DNA of 40,772 nt from JANQLC01 sp036881805. Lineage in GTDB: Bacteria; Bacteroidota; Bacteroidia; Flavobacteriales; JANQLC01. Position 1 is the stretch's first letter. Every line of letters begins with the position of its first letter. Shown here in pieces: positions 7,994 through 17,254 of the stretch. The notes below the pieces were generated by a model that had not been told where the DNA came from, ran no database searches, and saw only the letters and a list, made by a program, of their open reading frames with translations. Both the position numbers and the translations under genes were made by a program. Where the stretch lies: positions 1 to 40,772 of the forward strand of contig JBAJNK010000053.1 of the NCBI GenBank assembly GCA_036881805.1, in the 5' to 3' direction.

Positions 7994-9088
7994 TTAAAAA
8001 TAATGAACTGGATTGGTATCGGTTTCACTCAAAGCAGCTGCAAATTTAGGAAATTTTTCCGCAATCAGATGGCGAATGACCTCGGTGGCTATAAATTCAG
8101 ACTCATAATGCCCCACATCGGCCAACAAAATCTTGCCTTCCGCCTCAAAAAAGGTGTGGTATGTAAAGTCTCCCGAGACAAAAGCATCGGCATGCTGTGC
8201 CTGGGCTGCGGCAATAGCAAAGCGTCCCGATCCACCCACCCAAGCGACTCTCTTGATTTTTTTACCGGTAAAGCAGCTGTGTCGAAGTACCGGGAGGCGT
8301 AGCTTTTGCTTCAAAAGGTTTAAAAAATCCCGCTCCGTCTGCGCAACGGCTAGGTCTCCGATGCACCCCATCCCTCGATACGGGTTTGAATTGTCCAGCG
8401 AAACGACATCATAAGCGACTTCTTCATAGGGGTGTGCCGCAAAGAGCGCCTGCAAAACCCCAGGCTCCAAATGCTTGGGAAAGACTACCGTCACGCAGGT
8501 TTCCCGTTCGACGTGAAGTGAAAATCGCGCGCCGACAACGGGGTTGGCGCCCGCCTCGCCCCGATAGGTGCCCACACCGTCAAAATTAAAACTGCAATGG
8601 CTGTAGTTCCCGATATGCCCTGCGCCTGCCTGAAAAAGGGCGCGCCTCAGATTTTCAGCTTCTGATACGGGCACAAAAGTGCTCAGTTTTTTAATCGTTC
8701 GGCGCTTGGGCAATAATACCTGCTGATTTTTTAAACCCAAATGCGCAGCCATGGCATAGCTGGTTCCCTTTTCGTAATTGTCCAAATTGGTGTGCATGGC
8801 GTAAAGGGCTATACGCTCGTGAATCGCCTTCATCACAATGCGCGCCACATAGTTTTGGTTTGCGATGCGCTTCAATCCGGAAAACAGAATGGGGTGAAAG
8901 GCGATGACCAAACCCGCCCCCTTTCGCTTGGCTTCATCCAAAACCGCCAGGGTAACATCGTGGGCCAAGAGCGCGCTTTCGATCTCAGCACACCCATCGC
9001 CTACCAACAAGCCCACATTGTCAAAATCCTCAGCTGCGCAGCAGGGTACCGCGCTTTCCAAAGCATCGGTTAACTCTTTTATCCGCAT
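7994..9088 (-). CDS. Nif3-like dinuclear metal centre protein (GTP cyclohydrolase 1 type 2 family)
   Basis: This 364-residue protein has the long Nif3 form with a PII-like insert at about 130-230. Metal-site motifs are seen: AFHPILFSG at about 63-71, HTNLDN at about 99-104 with D103, and GHYESE at about 326-331 with H327 and E331. The first histidine of the usual HHP motif is phenylalanine (F64), which I believe is common in this phylum. The biological role of the family is unsettled. The gene is divergent from lpxK, with 64 bases between the starts, and is followed by the CT398-like gene. Confidence 0.9.
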   Translation of the reverse strand: MRIKELTDALESAVPCCAAEDFDNVGLLVGDGCAEIESALLAHDVTLAVLDEAKRKGAGLVIAFHPILFSGLKRIANQNYVARIVMKAIHERIALYAMHTNLDNYEKGTSYAMAAHLGLKNQQVLLPKRRTIKKLSTFVPVSEAENLRRALFQAGAGHIGNYSHCSFNFDGVGTYRGEAGANPVVGARFSLHVERETCVTVVFPKHLEPGVLQALFAAHPYEEVAYDVVSLDNSNPYRGMGCIGDLAVAQTERDFLNLLKQKLRLPVLRHSCFTGKKIKRVAWVGGSGRFAIAAAQAQHADAFVSGDFTYHTFFEAEGKILLADVGHYESEFIATEVIRHLIAEKFPKFAAALSETDTNPVHYF

Positions 9089-9152
9089 TTCTCACCGTAA
9101 ATTTACAGCACAAAATAAAGAATTTGTTCAAAAACGCACTACTTTCGTCCTG

Positions 9153-10169
9153 ATGAAAGCAAGGGACATCTTGTACTTCCCCATTTCTTTGGTGTACGGC
9201 ACGGTGGTTTTCACGCGTAATAAATGGTATGATTGGGGTTGGCTAAGCGCCAAAGCGTTCGATACACCTACTTTAGCGATAGGCAACTTGCGCACGGGCG
9301 GTAGCGGAAAGACTCCGCATACGGAGTACGTGGTGAGCCTTTTAAAAGACCGTTATAAACTCGCTGTGCTCAGCCGCGGCTACGGCAGAAAGACAAAGGG
9401 ATTCCGATTGGCTGCCGAGGTGGACAATGCGGAGACCATCGGCGACGAGCCGTTTCAAATTTACCAAAAATTCCCGGAGATAACCGTAGCTGTTGATGCA
9501 TGCCGCGCACGCGGCATGCAAACCCTGGAGCGAGCGATCAAGCCCGAAGTCGTCGTTTTGGACGATGCCTTTCAGCACCGGGGCTTACAACCGGGACTCA
9601 CCTTATTGTTGACCCCCTTTTCACAACCTTACACTTCGGATTTTCTTCTGCCTATGGGCGACCTGCGCGAATGGCGAACGGGAGCCAAACGCGCCCATTG
9701 CATCGTGATCACAAAATCCCCCAAAGACTTAACACCCGAAGAACAGCGGGACTACCTCAAACAGATCAAACCGGAAAAAAACCAGTCCGTATACTTTTCC
9801 ACAATCGCTTACGCCGATACGGTCTTGGGAAAGCAGAGGCGCACGCTCATCAGCCTACCCCGATCCATCTTAGTGGTAACGGGTATCGCCAACCCCAAAC
9901 CCCTGCTCCAGCACCTCGATGAAAAGGGATTTCACTACGAACACCTCGCATTTACAGACCACCACAATTTTACAAGGCGAGAAATCGAGAAGATGAAATT
10001 ATACGCATCCGAAACGCCCATCTTAACGACGGAGAAAGATTATATGCGCTTGCGGGGCAAAATAGAAAACCTCTATTACCTACCCATCGCCATTCAAATT
10101 TTGGATGCGGCAGAACAGTTTGACCAAATGCTCGTCGATTATGTTAGAGGCCGCCAAAAACACCGCTGA
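9153..10169 (+). CDS. lpxK: Tetraacyldisaccharide 4'-kinase (lipid A synthesis)
   Basis: This 338-residue enzyme phosphorylates the 4' position of the lipid A disaccharide precursor at the inner membrane. It shows a hydrophobic N-terminal membrane helix at about 8-22, a Walker A-like GNLRTGGSGKT at about 44-54, LSRGYGRKTKG, and DDAFQHR at about 138-144. The ATG at 9153 is chosen because homology starts there; the open frame continues upstream without support. The 3' end overlaps punA by 29 bases, indicating cotranscription. Its presence shows a lipid A-bearing, Gram-negative cell. Confidence 0.93.
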   Translation: MKARDILYFPISLVYGTVVFTRNKWYDWGWLSAKAFDTPTLAIGNLRTGGSGKTPHTEYVVSLLKDRYKLAVLSRGYGRKTKGFRLAAEVDNAETIGDEPFQIYQKFPEITVAVDACRARGMQTLERAIKPEVVVLDDAFQHRGLQPGLTLLLTPFSQPYTSDFLLPMGDLREWRTGAKRAHCIVITKSPKDLTPEEQRDYLKQIKPEKNQSVYFSTIAYADTVLGKQRRTLISLPRSILVVTGIANPKPLLQHLDEKGFHYEHLAFTDHHNFTRREIEKMKLYASETPILTTEKDYMRLRGKIENLYYLPIAIQILDAAEQFDQMLVDYVRGRQKHR

Positions 10170-10941
10170 TTTTTTACAGATCAAAATAAAAAACCCCGTC
10201 TCAACTGCCATCATCCTAGGGAGTGGGCTCGGAAATCTAACGCAGAAAATGGAAGTGGTCGAACGCATTCCCTACACAGTCATACCGAACTTTCCACAGA
10301 CCACCGTGCAGGGCCACAAAGGCTATTTGTATCGCGGTCGATTAAACGGTGTAATCCTCTTGGCCATGCAAGGACGGTTCCACTACTACGAGGGTTATAC
10401 CATGGGACAAGTGATTTTCCCGGTACGGGTGCTATACCACTTGGGGGTTCAAAACCTGATTGTCTCCAATGCGGCCGGCGGGATCAATCCCGATTTTAAA
10501 GTGGGCGACATCATGCTCATCACAGACCACATCAACCTGTTTCCCGAACACCCGTTACGCGGTCCAAACGATGGTGCGCTAGGTCCTCGTTTTGTAGATA
10601 TGCACGAGGCGTACAGCACTGATTTCATAAAAGAGATGAAAACACTAGCTCGAAGATTAAACATAGGGCTACGGTCCGGCGTGTACGTGGGCACGCAAGG
10701 ACCTACGTATGAAACCCCAGCGGAATACCGCTATATGAAAACCATAGGCGGTGATGCTGTCGGTATGAGTACGGTGCCCGAGGTGATCGCCGCCGCCCAT
10801 ATGGGGATGAAAGTGCTCGGCCTTTCCGCGATTACCGATATGGTGGGAACGGCCGTTTCACATGAAGCAGTACAAAAGGCTGCCCAAGGCGCTTCCGCAC
10901 GTTTGGAAAAACTGGTCAGCGCGTTCTTGCCTCGGCTGTAA
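10141..10941 (+). CDS. punA: Purine nucleoside phosphorylase
   Basis: This 266-residue trimeric-type PNP converts inosine and guanosine to base plus ribose 1-phosphate. Motifs: LGSGLGNL at about 26-33, QGRFHYYEGY, NAAGGIN, GTQGPTYETPAEYR, and GMSTVPEVIAA. The ATG at 10141 gives a normal family length. It starts inside the lpxK end, an arrangement familiar in Bacteroidota. With the CNT transporter and the other phosphorylase it forms part of nucleoside salvage. Confidence 0.93.
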   Translation: MLEAAKNTADFLQIKIKNPVSTAIILGSGLGNLTQKMEVVERIPYTVIPNFPQTTVQGHKGYLYRGRLNGVILLAMQGRFHYYEGYTMGQVIFPVRVLYHLGVQNLIVSNAAGGINPDFKVGDIMLITDHINLFPEHPLRGPNDGALGPRFVDMHEAYSTDFIKEMKTLARRLNIGLRSGVYVGTQGPTYETPAEYRYMKTIGGDAVGMSTVPEVIAAAHMGMKVLGLSAITDMVGTAVSHEAVQKAAQGASARLEKLVSAFLPRL

Positions 10942-11026
10942 GCCCAGGTGGACAAGTGATCCTTATTCGAGATGGCCGCTTTCAGGCTGTCTTTACAACT
11001 TCTAAACTCAGATGCTTTGTTCCAAT

Positions 11027-11058
11027 TTTGTATGTATAGAAAAATGTATGTACCTTGG
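11027..11058 (+). promoter_or_regulatory. Predicted promoter for the M16 peptidase gene
   Basis: TTTG at 11027-11030, 20 bases, then TACCTTGG at 11051-11058, which matches TTTG-N20-TAnnTTTG with one mismatch. The ATG is 80 bases downstream. Confidence 0.45.
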
Positions 11059-11138
11059 AGGCGAGATCTGAGATAAAAGGTTAAATTACAAGACTGTCAA
11101 TAGTTGCTTTCCAGTATAAACCACTTACATTCATCGCC

Positions 11139-13943
11139 ATGAAAAAAATCGCGTTACTCCTCCTTACCGCATGGACTGCCTTAGCGATCCACGCCCAAGA
11201 CTTAAGCCAAAAAATTCCGACCGATACAGCTTTTATAAAGGGAAAGCTGGCCAACGGGCTCACCTATTACATTCGCCACAACGAAAAGCCTGAGGACAAG
11301 CTCGTCCTTCGTTTGGTCGTCAATGCGGGGTCCATTCTGGAAACCGATAAACAACAGGGGTTGGCGCACTACTTGGAACATATGGCATTTAACGGTACCG
11401 AGCATTTCCCCAAAAACGAACTGGTTTCGTATCTCCAATCCGTCGGTCTGGAATTCGGCGCCGACCTCAATGCGCATACCGGCTTTGACGAAACCGTTTT
11501 CATGCTCCCGATTCCCACCGATAAAGATTCTTTGGTCAATAGCGGTTTTACGGTTTTAAGCGACTGGACGCAAAATATGAATCTGAAAACCGATGACATC
11601 CATGCCGAACTCGGCGTCATCCTATCCGAAAAACGCCAACGGGGAAACAATGCGCAAGAGCGCATTCAAGATCAAATCATTCCCGTTCTCTTTTCGGGCT
11701 CCCACTATAAAGATCGCCTGCCGATCGGAAAGGTTTCCGTTTTAAAAACATTCGATCCCAATGAGCTCCGCACTTTTTATAAGAAGTGGTATCGCCCCGA
11801 TTTATGCGCTGTAATCGCAGTGGGGGATTGCGATGTCAAATTCATCGAGAAGCAGATAAAAGAAGCCTTTGGAAATTGGAAAGCGCCAAAAGATGAAGCG
11901 GAGCGAAAATTCTACCCCGTTCCCGACAACAAAGGAACGCTGTTTGACGTAGCTTTGGATAAGGAGCTTTCAAAAACCGTTCTGGAAATTATATACAAAA
12001 AGCCCAAAGATACGATGCGCACCGTTGGGGATTTCAAAAAGGGCATTCTACGAGACGTTTATACCACCCTGCTGAATCAAAGATTGAATGAAATCAGGCA
12101 AAAAAAGGGTGCGCCCTTTATTTATGCGAGTAACGGGTTTGCTTCAATGACGAGAACCAAGAGATCTTACAAGGTGGGGGCATTCGCTTTTAAAGGACAG
12201 ATCGAGCGCGCATATAAAGGTTTATATCGGGAAATGCGAAGGATGAAAGCCTTTGGCGTCACGCAAGCCGAGTTGGATCGGTACAAAAAAGATTATTTGA
12301 ATGGGATTGATAGGCGCTATGGCGAGCGGAACAAAACAAATTCCGATAAATATGTCGGGGAAGCGCAAAGCAATTTCTTATCCGGAAGTCCGTTGTTTTC
12401 CATAGCGGATCGCAAGGCGCTCGCCTATCAAATCGTTCCCGCTATTACGGCAAACGAAGTGAATCGAATCGGAGCCGATACTTATACGCCCGAAAACCGA
12501 ATCGCAATCGTAGTTGGACCGGAAGAAGAAGGCCTGCGCTATCCGGACAAGGATGCCTTTTTGAGATGGGAACGAGAAGTCGACCGAGAGGTACTGAAGC
12601 CTTATCGAGAAGCGGTAAAGGCCACGCCGCTTTTCACCCAAATCGACAAGCCCGGAACCATTGTTAAAGAAAAGAGAAATAAAAAATTCGACTTTACGGA
12701 GCTAACGCTGTCCAATGGCGTCAAAGTCTTCTTAAAATCCACGAATTTCAAGAACAATGCGATTTCATTTTACGGGTTTAGCAAGGGAGGCAGCAGTTTG
12801 TTAAACGATGCGCAAGCGTTTTCGGCCGTGTATCTCAACGATTTGATACGCAGTATGGGACTGGGCGATCGCAACAAGACTCAATTCCAACGCGATCTCG
12901 CTGGTAAGAACGCGCAGGTGCGTTTAAACCTGTACCGAATGCAGGAAACCATAAGTGGAAGTAGTGATATCAAAGACTTTGAAACCCTGCTCAAAATGGC
13001 ACATGATTACTTCTCTAAAGTGAATTTTGACAAAGAAACGTTCGATTCTTATATGGCAGGCGAAAAATCCCTATCGGAAAATCGGCTGAAAGTTCCGGAA
13101 ACTTTTTTCAATGATGAAGTCGGTAAAATCCTGACGCAAAACCATCCGAGACGCGACAGGTTTTACACCCCGCAAGAAATCGATTCGGTTTCATTTAATG
13201 ATATCGAGCAAGTATACAAAGAACGCTTTGCCGCCACCGGTGCATTTCACTTTTTCTTGGTCGGCAATCTCGACATCGAAAAGAGCAAGCCCCTCATCGC
13301 AAAATATCTCGGTTCTTTACCGAACTTAAACCGAAACGAAAAAGGTAAGGATCTGGGTATCCGACCACCAAAGGGAAAAGTTGAAAAAACCATCTATTAC
13401 GGATCGGAAAATAAAGCAAGGGTCTTCTTGGATTTCACCGGAGCAGAACCCTACTCGCAAAGAAAAGACGAGATCATCCATACTTTGGGAAAGGTTGTCG
13501 AGATTCGCCTGCTGGAGACTTTACGAGAAAAAATGGGCGGTGTTTACACCCCTTATGTAAGCGGAATAATGGACAGAGAACCCTATTCCAATTATGATTT
13601 TGTGATTTATTTCGACAGCGATCTATCCCAGGCGGACACCCTGATCCAGGTCACTTGGAGCATTCTCGATAAAATCAAAAACGGGGAGATAAAACCGGAA
13701 GACTTAGACAAAGTGAAGGTTGAAAAACTCCAGAATCTGAAAGAAGCGCAAGAGAAAAACGGATATTGGATGGATCAATTGGCCGATTCAGATTACTTTG
13801 GAATGCGCATGGAGACTTATGAGAAACAGCAAAAACGGATCCAATCCGTCACCCCAAAAGATTTGATCAAAGCCGCCGAGAAAATCTTTGACAAAAACGC
13901 ATACATCCAGGTAATGCTCTTGCCGGAATCCGCCAAAAAGTAA
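11139..13943 (+). CDS. M16 family zinc metallopeptidase, secreted
   Basis: This 934-residue protein begins with a signal peptide (MKKIALLLLTAW, cleavage likely after A-x-A-Q at about 20) and is probably periplasmic. The first M16 domain has the inverted zinc motif HYLEH at 77-81 within LAHYLEHMAFNGTEHFP, and a third ligand glutamate at about 164 in LSEKRQRG. Three further M16 domains follow; the second half lacks an HxxEH motif, as expected for the non-catalytic half of a two-half pitrilysin-like enzyme. It stands alone with its own predicted promoter. The substrate is unknown; the family degrades peptides. Confidence 0.92.
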   Translation: MKKIALLLLTAWTALAIHAQDLSQKIPTDTAFIKGKLANGLTYYIRHNEKPEDKLVLRLVVNAGSILETDKQQGLAHYLEHMAFNGTEHFPKNELVSYLQSVGLEFGADLNAHTGFDETVFMLPIPTDKDSLVNSGFTVLSDWTQNMNLKTDDIHAELGVILSEKRQRGNNAQERIQDQIIPVLFSGSHYKDRLPIGKVSVLKTFDPNELRTFYKKWYRPDLCAVIAVGDCDVKFIEKQIKEAFGNWKAPKDEAERKFYPVPDNKGTLFDVALDKELSKTVLEIIYKKPKDTMRTVGDFKKGILRDVYTTLLNQRLNEIRQKKGAPFIYASNGFASMTRTKRSYKVGAFAFKGQIERAYKGLYREMRRMKAFGVTQAELDRYKKDYLNGIDRRYGERNKTNSDKYVGEAQSNFLSGSPLFSIADRKALAYQIVPAITANEVNRIGADTYTPENRIAIVVGPEEEGLRYPDKDAFLRWEREVDREVLKPYREAVKATPLFTQIDKPGTIVKEKRNKKFDFTELTLSNGVKVFLKSTNFKNNAISFYGFSKGGSSLLNDAQAFSAVYLNDLIRSMGLGDRNKTQFQRDLAGKNAQVRLNLYRMQETISGSSDIKDFETLLKMAHDYFSKVNFDKETFDSYMAGEKSLSENRLKVPETFFNDEVGKILTQNHPRRDRFYTPQEIDSVSFNDIEQVYKERFAATGAFHFFLVGNLDIEKSKPLIAKYLGSLPNLNRNEKGKDLGIRPPKGKVEKTIYYGSENKARVFLDFTGAEPYSQRKDEIIHTLGKVVEIRLLETLREKMGGVYTPYVSGIMDREPYSNYDFVIYFDSDLSQADTLIQVTWSILDKIKNGEIKPEDLDKVKVEKLQNLKEAQEKNGYWMDQLADSDYFGMRMETYEKQQKRIQSVTPKDLIKAAEKIFDKNAYIQVMLLPESAKK

Positions 13944-14303
13944 GGTTGCAAAATCCGTTGCACCTCGCTCTCGCTCGGTATAAGCCGGGCTCACTGATTT
14001 TCGGCTGTATTTTTTAAAAGCCCCTTTTTCGGGTGGGTCGGTTGTAGTGTGAGACATATGTAACCCTTTATTTACGCGATTCGGCACGTGTATGGCAGTT
14101 ATGGAATACAAAGGCAAAAAACAGTTGTTTCTTCCTTGGAAATGGTAGTTAATCGGTAATTTTAAAGTCTTTCATGGTGCATCTCTCCCAGCCCACCTGC
14201 GTCACCCGTCATTACATAGGTTTCAGCTCTTTTTTATACCCCTTTTAATTCGGATGGTTGCTCGACCCTACCGTTGATCTGAAGATGTAGAACATTTTGG
14301 TTT
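13944..14303. other. Gene-free convergent region
   Basis: No gene is supported between the converging M16 and gcvP genes. The stretch 13995-14040 holds one unit of the intergenic repeat family on the minus strand. The rest shows no recognised feature. Confidence 0.5.
13995..14040 (-). repeat. Single repeat unit G (minus strand)
   Basis: Read on the minus strand it has CCGACCCACCCGAAAAAGGGG and then CTTTTAAAAAAT: an A-tract, a GGG loop and a CTTTT arm. AAAAG/CTTTT can form a small hairpin. This is the same layout as in the larger arrays. It could also serve as a weak terminator of gcvP. Confidence 0.35.
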
Positions 14304-17201
14304 TCACGGTCTTTTACCCGTTTCAACTTTTAAGTCGGGGGGCTTTACCGCCTGCATATGGGCTTCAATAGCCGGGCAGCTGCAGACCAAATTTCGATCG
14401 CCATACGCATCGTCTACCCGGCGTACACTCGGCCAAAATTTATGCTCGCGCAAATACGGCAATGGAAAGGCAGCCCGCTGCCTGGAGTAGGGTAGGTGCC
14501 ACTCTTCAGCGGTAACCCAATCCAAGGTGTGGGGTGCATTGTGCAACACATCGTTTCCATCTCCTGCAGCCAAACCGTCAATTTCCGATAGGATGGAAAG
14601 CATCGCATCGGCAAAGCGATCCAGCTCCGCCTTGCCCTCACTCTCCGTGGGTTCAATCATCAAGGTACCGGGCACGGGAAAAGAAACCGTAGGGGCGTGA
14701 AAACCGTAATCCATCAACCGCTTGGCTATATCTGTCACGGTTACGCCTTTTTGTTTAAAGGGACGGCAGTCCAGAATAAATTCGTGTGCTACCCGGCCCT
14801 GCGCACCGGTGTACAGTATTTTAAAGTCTTTTTCCAACCTTGTCTTTAGGTAATTCGCATTTAAAATGGCGTATTTTGTCGCATTTGTCAATCCGGCTGA
14901 ACCCAGCATTTTAATGTACCCATAGGATATCAACAACACCCATGCAGAGCCAAAAGGAGCCCCCGAAATCGCAGATATGGCTCGCTGGCCACCGGTTGGC
15001 ACGATGGGGTTTGAGGGTAAAAATGGAGCCAAATGCGCAGCCACACAGATAGGCCCCATGCCAGGGCCGCCGCCGCCATGTGGAATGGCAAAGGTCTTGT
15101 GCAAATTCAAGTGGCATACATCTGCGCCGATAGCTGCCGGATTGGTCAAGCCGACTTGGGCATTCATATTGGCACCGTCCATATACACCTGACCGCCATG
15201 GTCGTGAACGACTTTTGTCACTTCTCGAATCGAAGTTTCAAAAACGCCGTGCGTAGCGGGATAGGTGATCATCAGGGCCGCCAATCGGTCCTTGTATTTC
15301 TCCGCATGGGCGCGCAAGTCTTCCAAGTCGATACCACCGCGCGGGTCGGTTCGAATGACGGCGACTTTCATGCCGGCCATCACGGCAGAAGCCGGATTGG
15401 TACCGTGTGCCGATTCGGGAATCAACACCACATCGCGCTGGGCATCGCCCTGATGGCTGTGATAGGCGCGGATCACCATCAAACCGGCAAATTCACCCTG
15501 AGCCCCCGAATTGGGCTGCAGGGAAGTCGCCGCCAAACCGGTGATCACATGTAAAGCGGACTTCAATTGGCGAAATACTTCGCGGTAGCCCTCGGTCTGG
15601 TAAGCCGGCGCAAAGGGGTGTAAGTCGCACCACGCACGCGAACCCAAAGGCAGCATTTCCGCAGCTGCATTGAGCTTCATCGTGCAAGAGCCCAGCGGAA
15701 TCATCGCGTGGTTTAACGACAAATCCTTGCGCTCCAGCTTTTTGATATAACGCATCAGCTCCGTCTCAGAACGATACAAGTGGAATACCGCTTGTGTCAA
15801 AAATGCAGACCTTCGGATCAGGGCAATCGGGATAAACGACTCCGCCAACGGACTGTCAAAATGCACCGCTTGGGGTTTTTTCATCGCTTGGGCGAGCACT
15901 TCTAAAATCTCGTCGACATCTTTGAGGGTGGTGGTCTCATTTAGGGAAATGCCAAGCGAGTCGTCGTCTATGTAAAAGAAATTCAACCTATGGGATTCAG
16001 CTACGCGCCTAACGGCTTTCGCATCAGCCCCTTCGAGCTGGACGGTATCGAAAAAGCAATCCGCGACTAGCCGGTAACCCAAACCTTCTGCACCGCGTGC
16101 CAGTGTTGCGGTCAGCTGATGTATGCGATGTGCGATTTGTCGCAAACCAGCTGCACCGTGATAAACCGCATACATACCGGCCATCACCGCTGATAAGACC
16201 TGTGCTGTGCAAATATTTGAAGTAGCCCGTTCGCGCTTGATGTGTTGTTCTCGGGTTTGCAGCGCCATGCGAAGCGCGGGGTTTCCGGCCGCATCCTTTG
16301 TAACCCCGATGATGCGCCCAGGAATAAAGCGTTTGTAAGCCTCCAAGGTGGCAAAGAAACCGGCATGCGGGCCGCCATACCCCATGGGAATGCCAAACCG
16401 TTGGGAGGTACCCACCACTACCGCTGCACCCCATTCGCCCGGCGGGCGCAGTAGCGTTAAGCTCAGGATATCGGCTGCGACCGCTATTTTAATCCCCTTT
16501 TCAGCACAGGTCTTTGAAAAGGCTTCGTATCGGTAAATCGCACCAAACTTAGCGGGATATTGCAACAGGGCCCCAAAAAACGATTCGGACAATGACACTT
16601 CCTCATGATCGTCCACCACCAATTCGATACCGACCGGAAGCGCCCGGGTTCTCAACAGGTCGATGGTTTGCGGCAAGACCTCCCGCGAGACGAAAAACCG
16701 AACCGCTCCATTTTTCTCTTGCATCCGGCTACGTGCTCGAAAGAGCATACACATCGCTTCAGCCGCAGCAGTTGGCTCGTCGAGAAGCGAAGCATTGGCC
16801 AAGGGCAATGCGGTTAAATCCGATACGGTGGTCTGAAAATTGAGCAAAGCCTCCAAGCGCCCCTGCGCCACCTCTGCCTGATAGGGTGTATAAGCGGTAT
16901 ACCAGCCCGGATTTTCCAAAATGTTGCGCTGAATAACGCCCGGCAACACAGTGGGGTGATAGCCCAGCCCGACATAGGACTTGTAGACCTCATTTTTAGC
17001 AGCCAGCTTGTGGATGCAATCCGCATATTGGTGTTCGGAAAGCGCAGGCGGCAAGTCCAACCCCTGCTTTAACCGGATGGCACTGGGAACCGTTTCGTCG
17101 ATGAGCTGATCCAGAGAATCGACACCCAGGGCAGCGAGCATATCAGTTAGATCGGCTCGCCGGGGGCCGATGTGTCGGGATTCAAAGTTATATGCTGTCA
17201 T
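14304..17201 (-). CDS. gcvP: Glycine dehydrogenase (decarboxylating), P protein
   Basis: This PLP enzyme of about 965 residues decarboxylates glycine and loads the aminomethyl group onto GcvH lipoate. It is the fused form with both halves (P1 and P2), as in E. coli. The N-terminus reads RHIGPRRADL. The active-site lysine lies in NLHKTFAIPHGGGGPGMGP at about residue 702, and HGTNPASAVMAGM is present upstream. The start could be the ATG at 17199-17201 or the adjacent one at 17202-17204; the shorter one is listed. It is divergent from the UbiA-like gene. Confidence 0.95.
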   Translation of the reverse strand: MTAYNFESRHIGPRRADLTDMLAALGVDSLDQLIDETVPSAIRLKQGLDLPPALSEHQYADCIHKLAAKNEVYKSYVGLGYHPTVLPGVIQRNILENPGWYTAYTPYQAEVAQGRLEALLNFQTTVSDLTALPLANASLLDEPTAAAEAMCMLFRARSRMQEKNGAVRFFVSREVLPQTIDLLRTRALPVGIELVVDDHEEVSLSESFFGALLQYPAKFGAIYRYEAFSKTCAEKGIKIAVAADILSLTLLRPPGEWGAAVVVGTSQRFGIPMGYGGPHAGFFATLEAYKRFIPGRIIGVTKDAAGNPALRMALQTREQHIKRERATSNICTAQVLSAVMAGMYAVYHGAAGLRQIAHRIHQLTATLARGAEGLGYRLVADCFFDTVQLEGADAKAVRRVAESHRLNFFYIDDDSLGISLNETTTLKDVDEILEVLAQAMKKPQAVHFDSPLAESFIPIALIRRSAFLTQAVFHLYRSETELMRYIKKLERKDLSLNHAMIPLGSCTMKLNAAAEMLPLGSRAWCDLHPFAPAYQTEGYREVFRQLKSALHVITGLAATSLQPNSGAQGEFAGLMVIRAYHSHQGDAQRDVVLIPESAHGTNPASAVMAGMKVAVIRTDPRGGIDLEDLRAHAEKYKDRLAALMITYPATHGVFETSIREVTKVVHDHGGQVYMDGANMNAQVGLTNPAAIGADVCHLNLHKTFAIPHGGGGPGMGPICVAAHLAPFLPSNPIVPTGGQRAISAISGAPFGSAWVLLISYGYIKMLGSAGLTNATKYAILNANYLKTRLEKDFKILYTGAQGRVAHEFILDCRPFKQKGVTVTDIAKRLMDYGFHAPTVSFPVPGTLMIEPTESEGKAELDRFADAMLSILSEIDGLAAGDGNDVLHNAPHTLDWVTAEEWHLPYSRQRAAFPLPYLREHKFWPSVRRVDDAYGDRNLVCSCPAIEAHMQAVKPPDLKVETGKRP

Positions 17202-17221
17202 CAAAAGCCTATAAAAGGGAA

Positions 17222-17229
17222 CAAATGTA
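17222..17229 (-). promoter_or_regulatory. Predicted -7 element for gcvP
   Basis: On the minus strand the sequence is TACATTTG, a perfect TAnnTTTG, 21-28 bases before the gcvP start. No clear TTTG is present at -33. Confidence 0.35.
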
Positions 17230-17230
17230 G

Positions 17231-17238
17231 TATTTTTG
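17231..17238 (+). promoter_or_regulatory. Predicted -7 element for the UbiA-like gene
   Basis: TATTTTTG is a perfect TAnnTTTG, 16 bases before the TTG start at 17255. It lies one base from the opposing gcvP -7 element, so the two promoters would be back to back. No clear -33 box is visible. Confidence 0.35.
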
Positions 17239-17254
17239 CACTTATTTTTAACGC

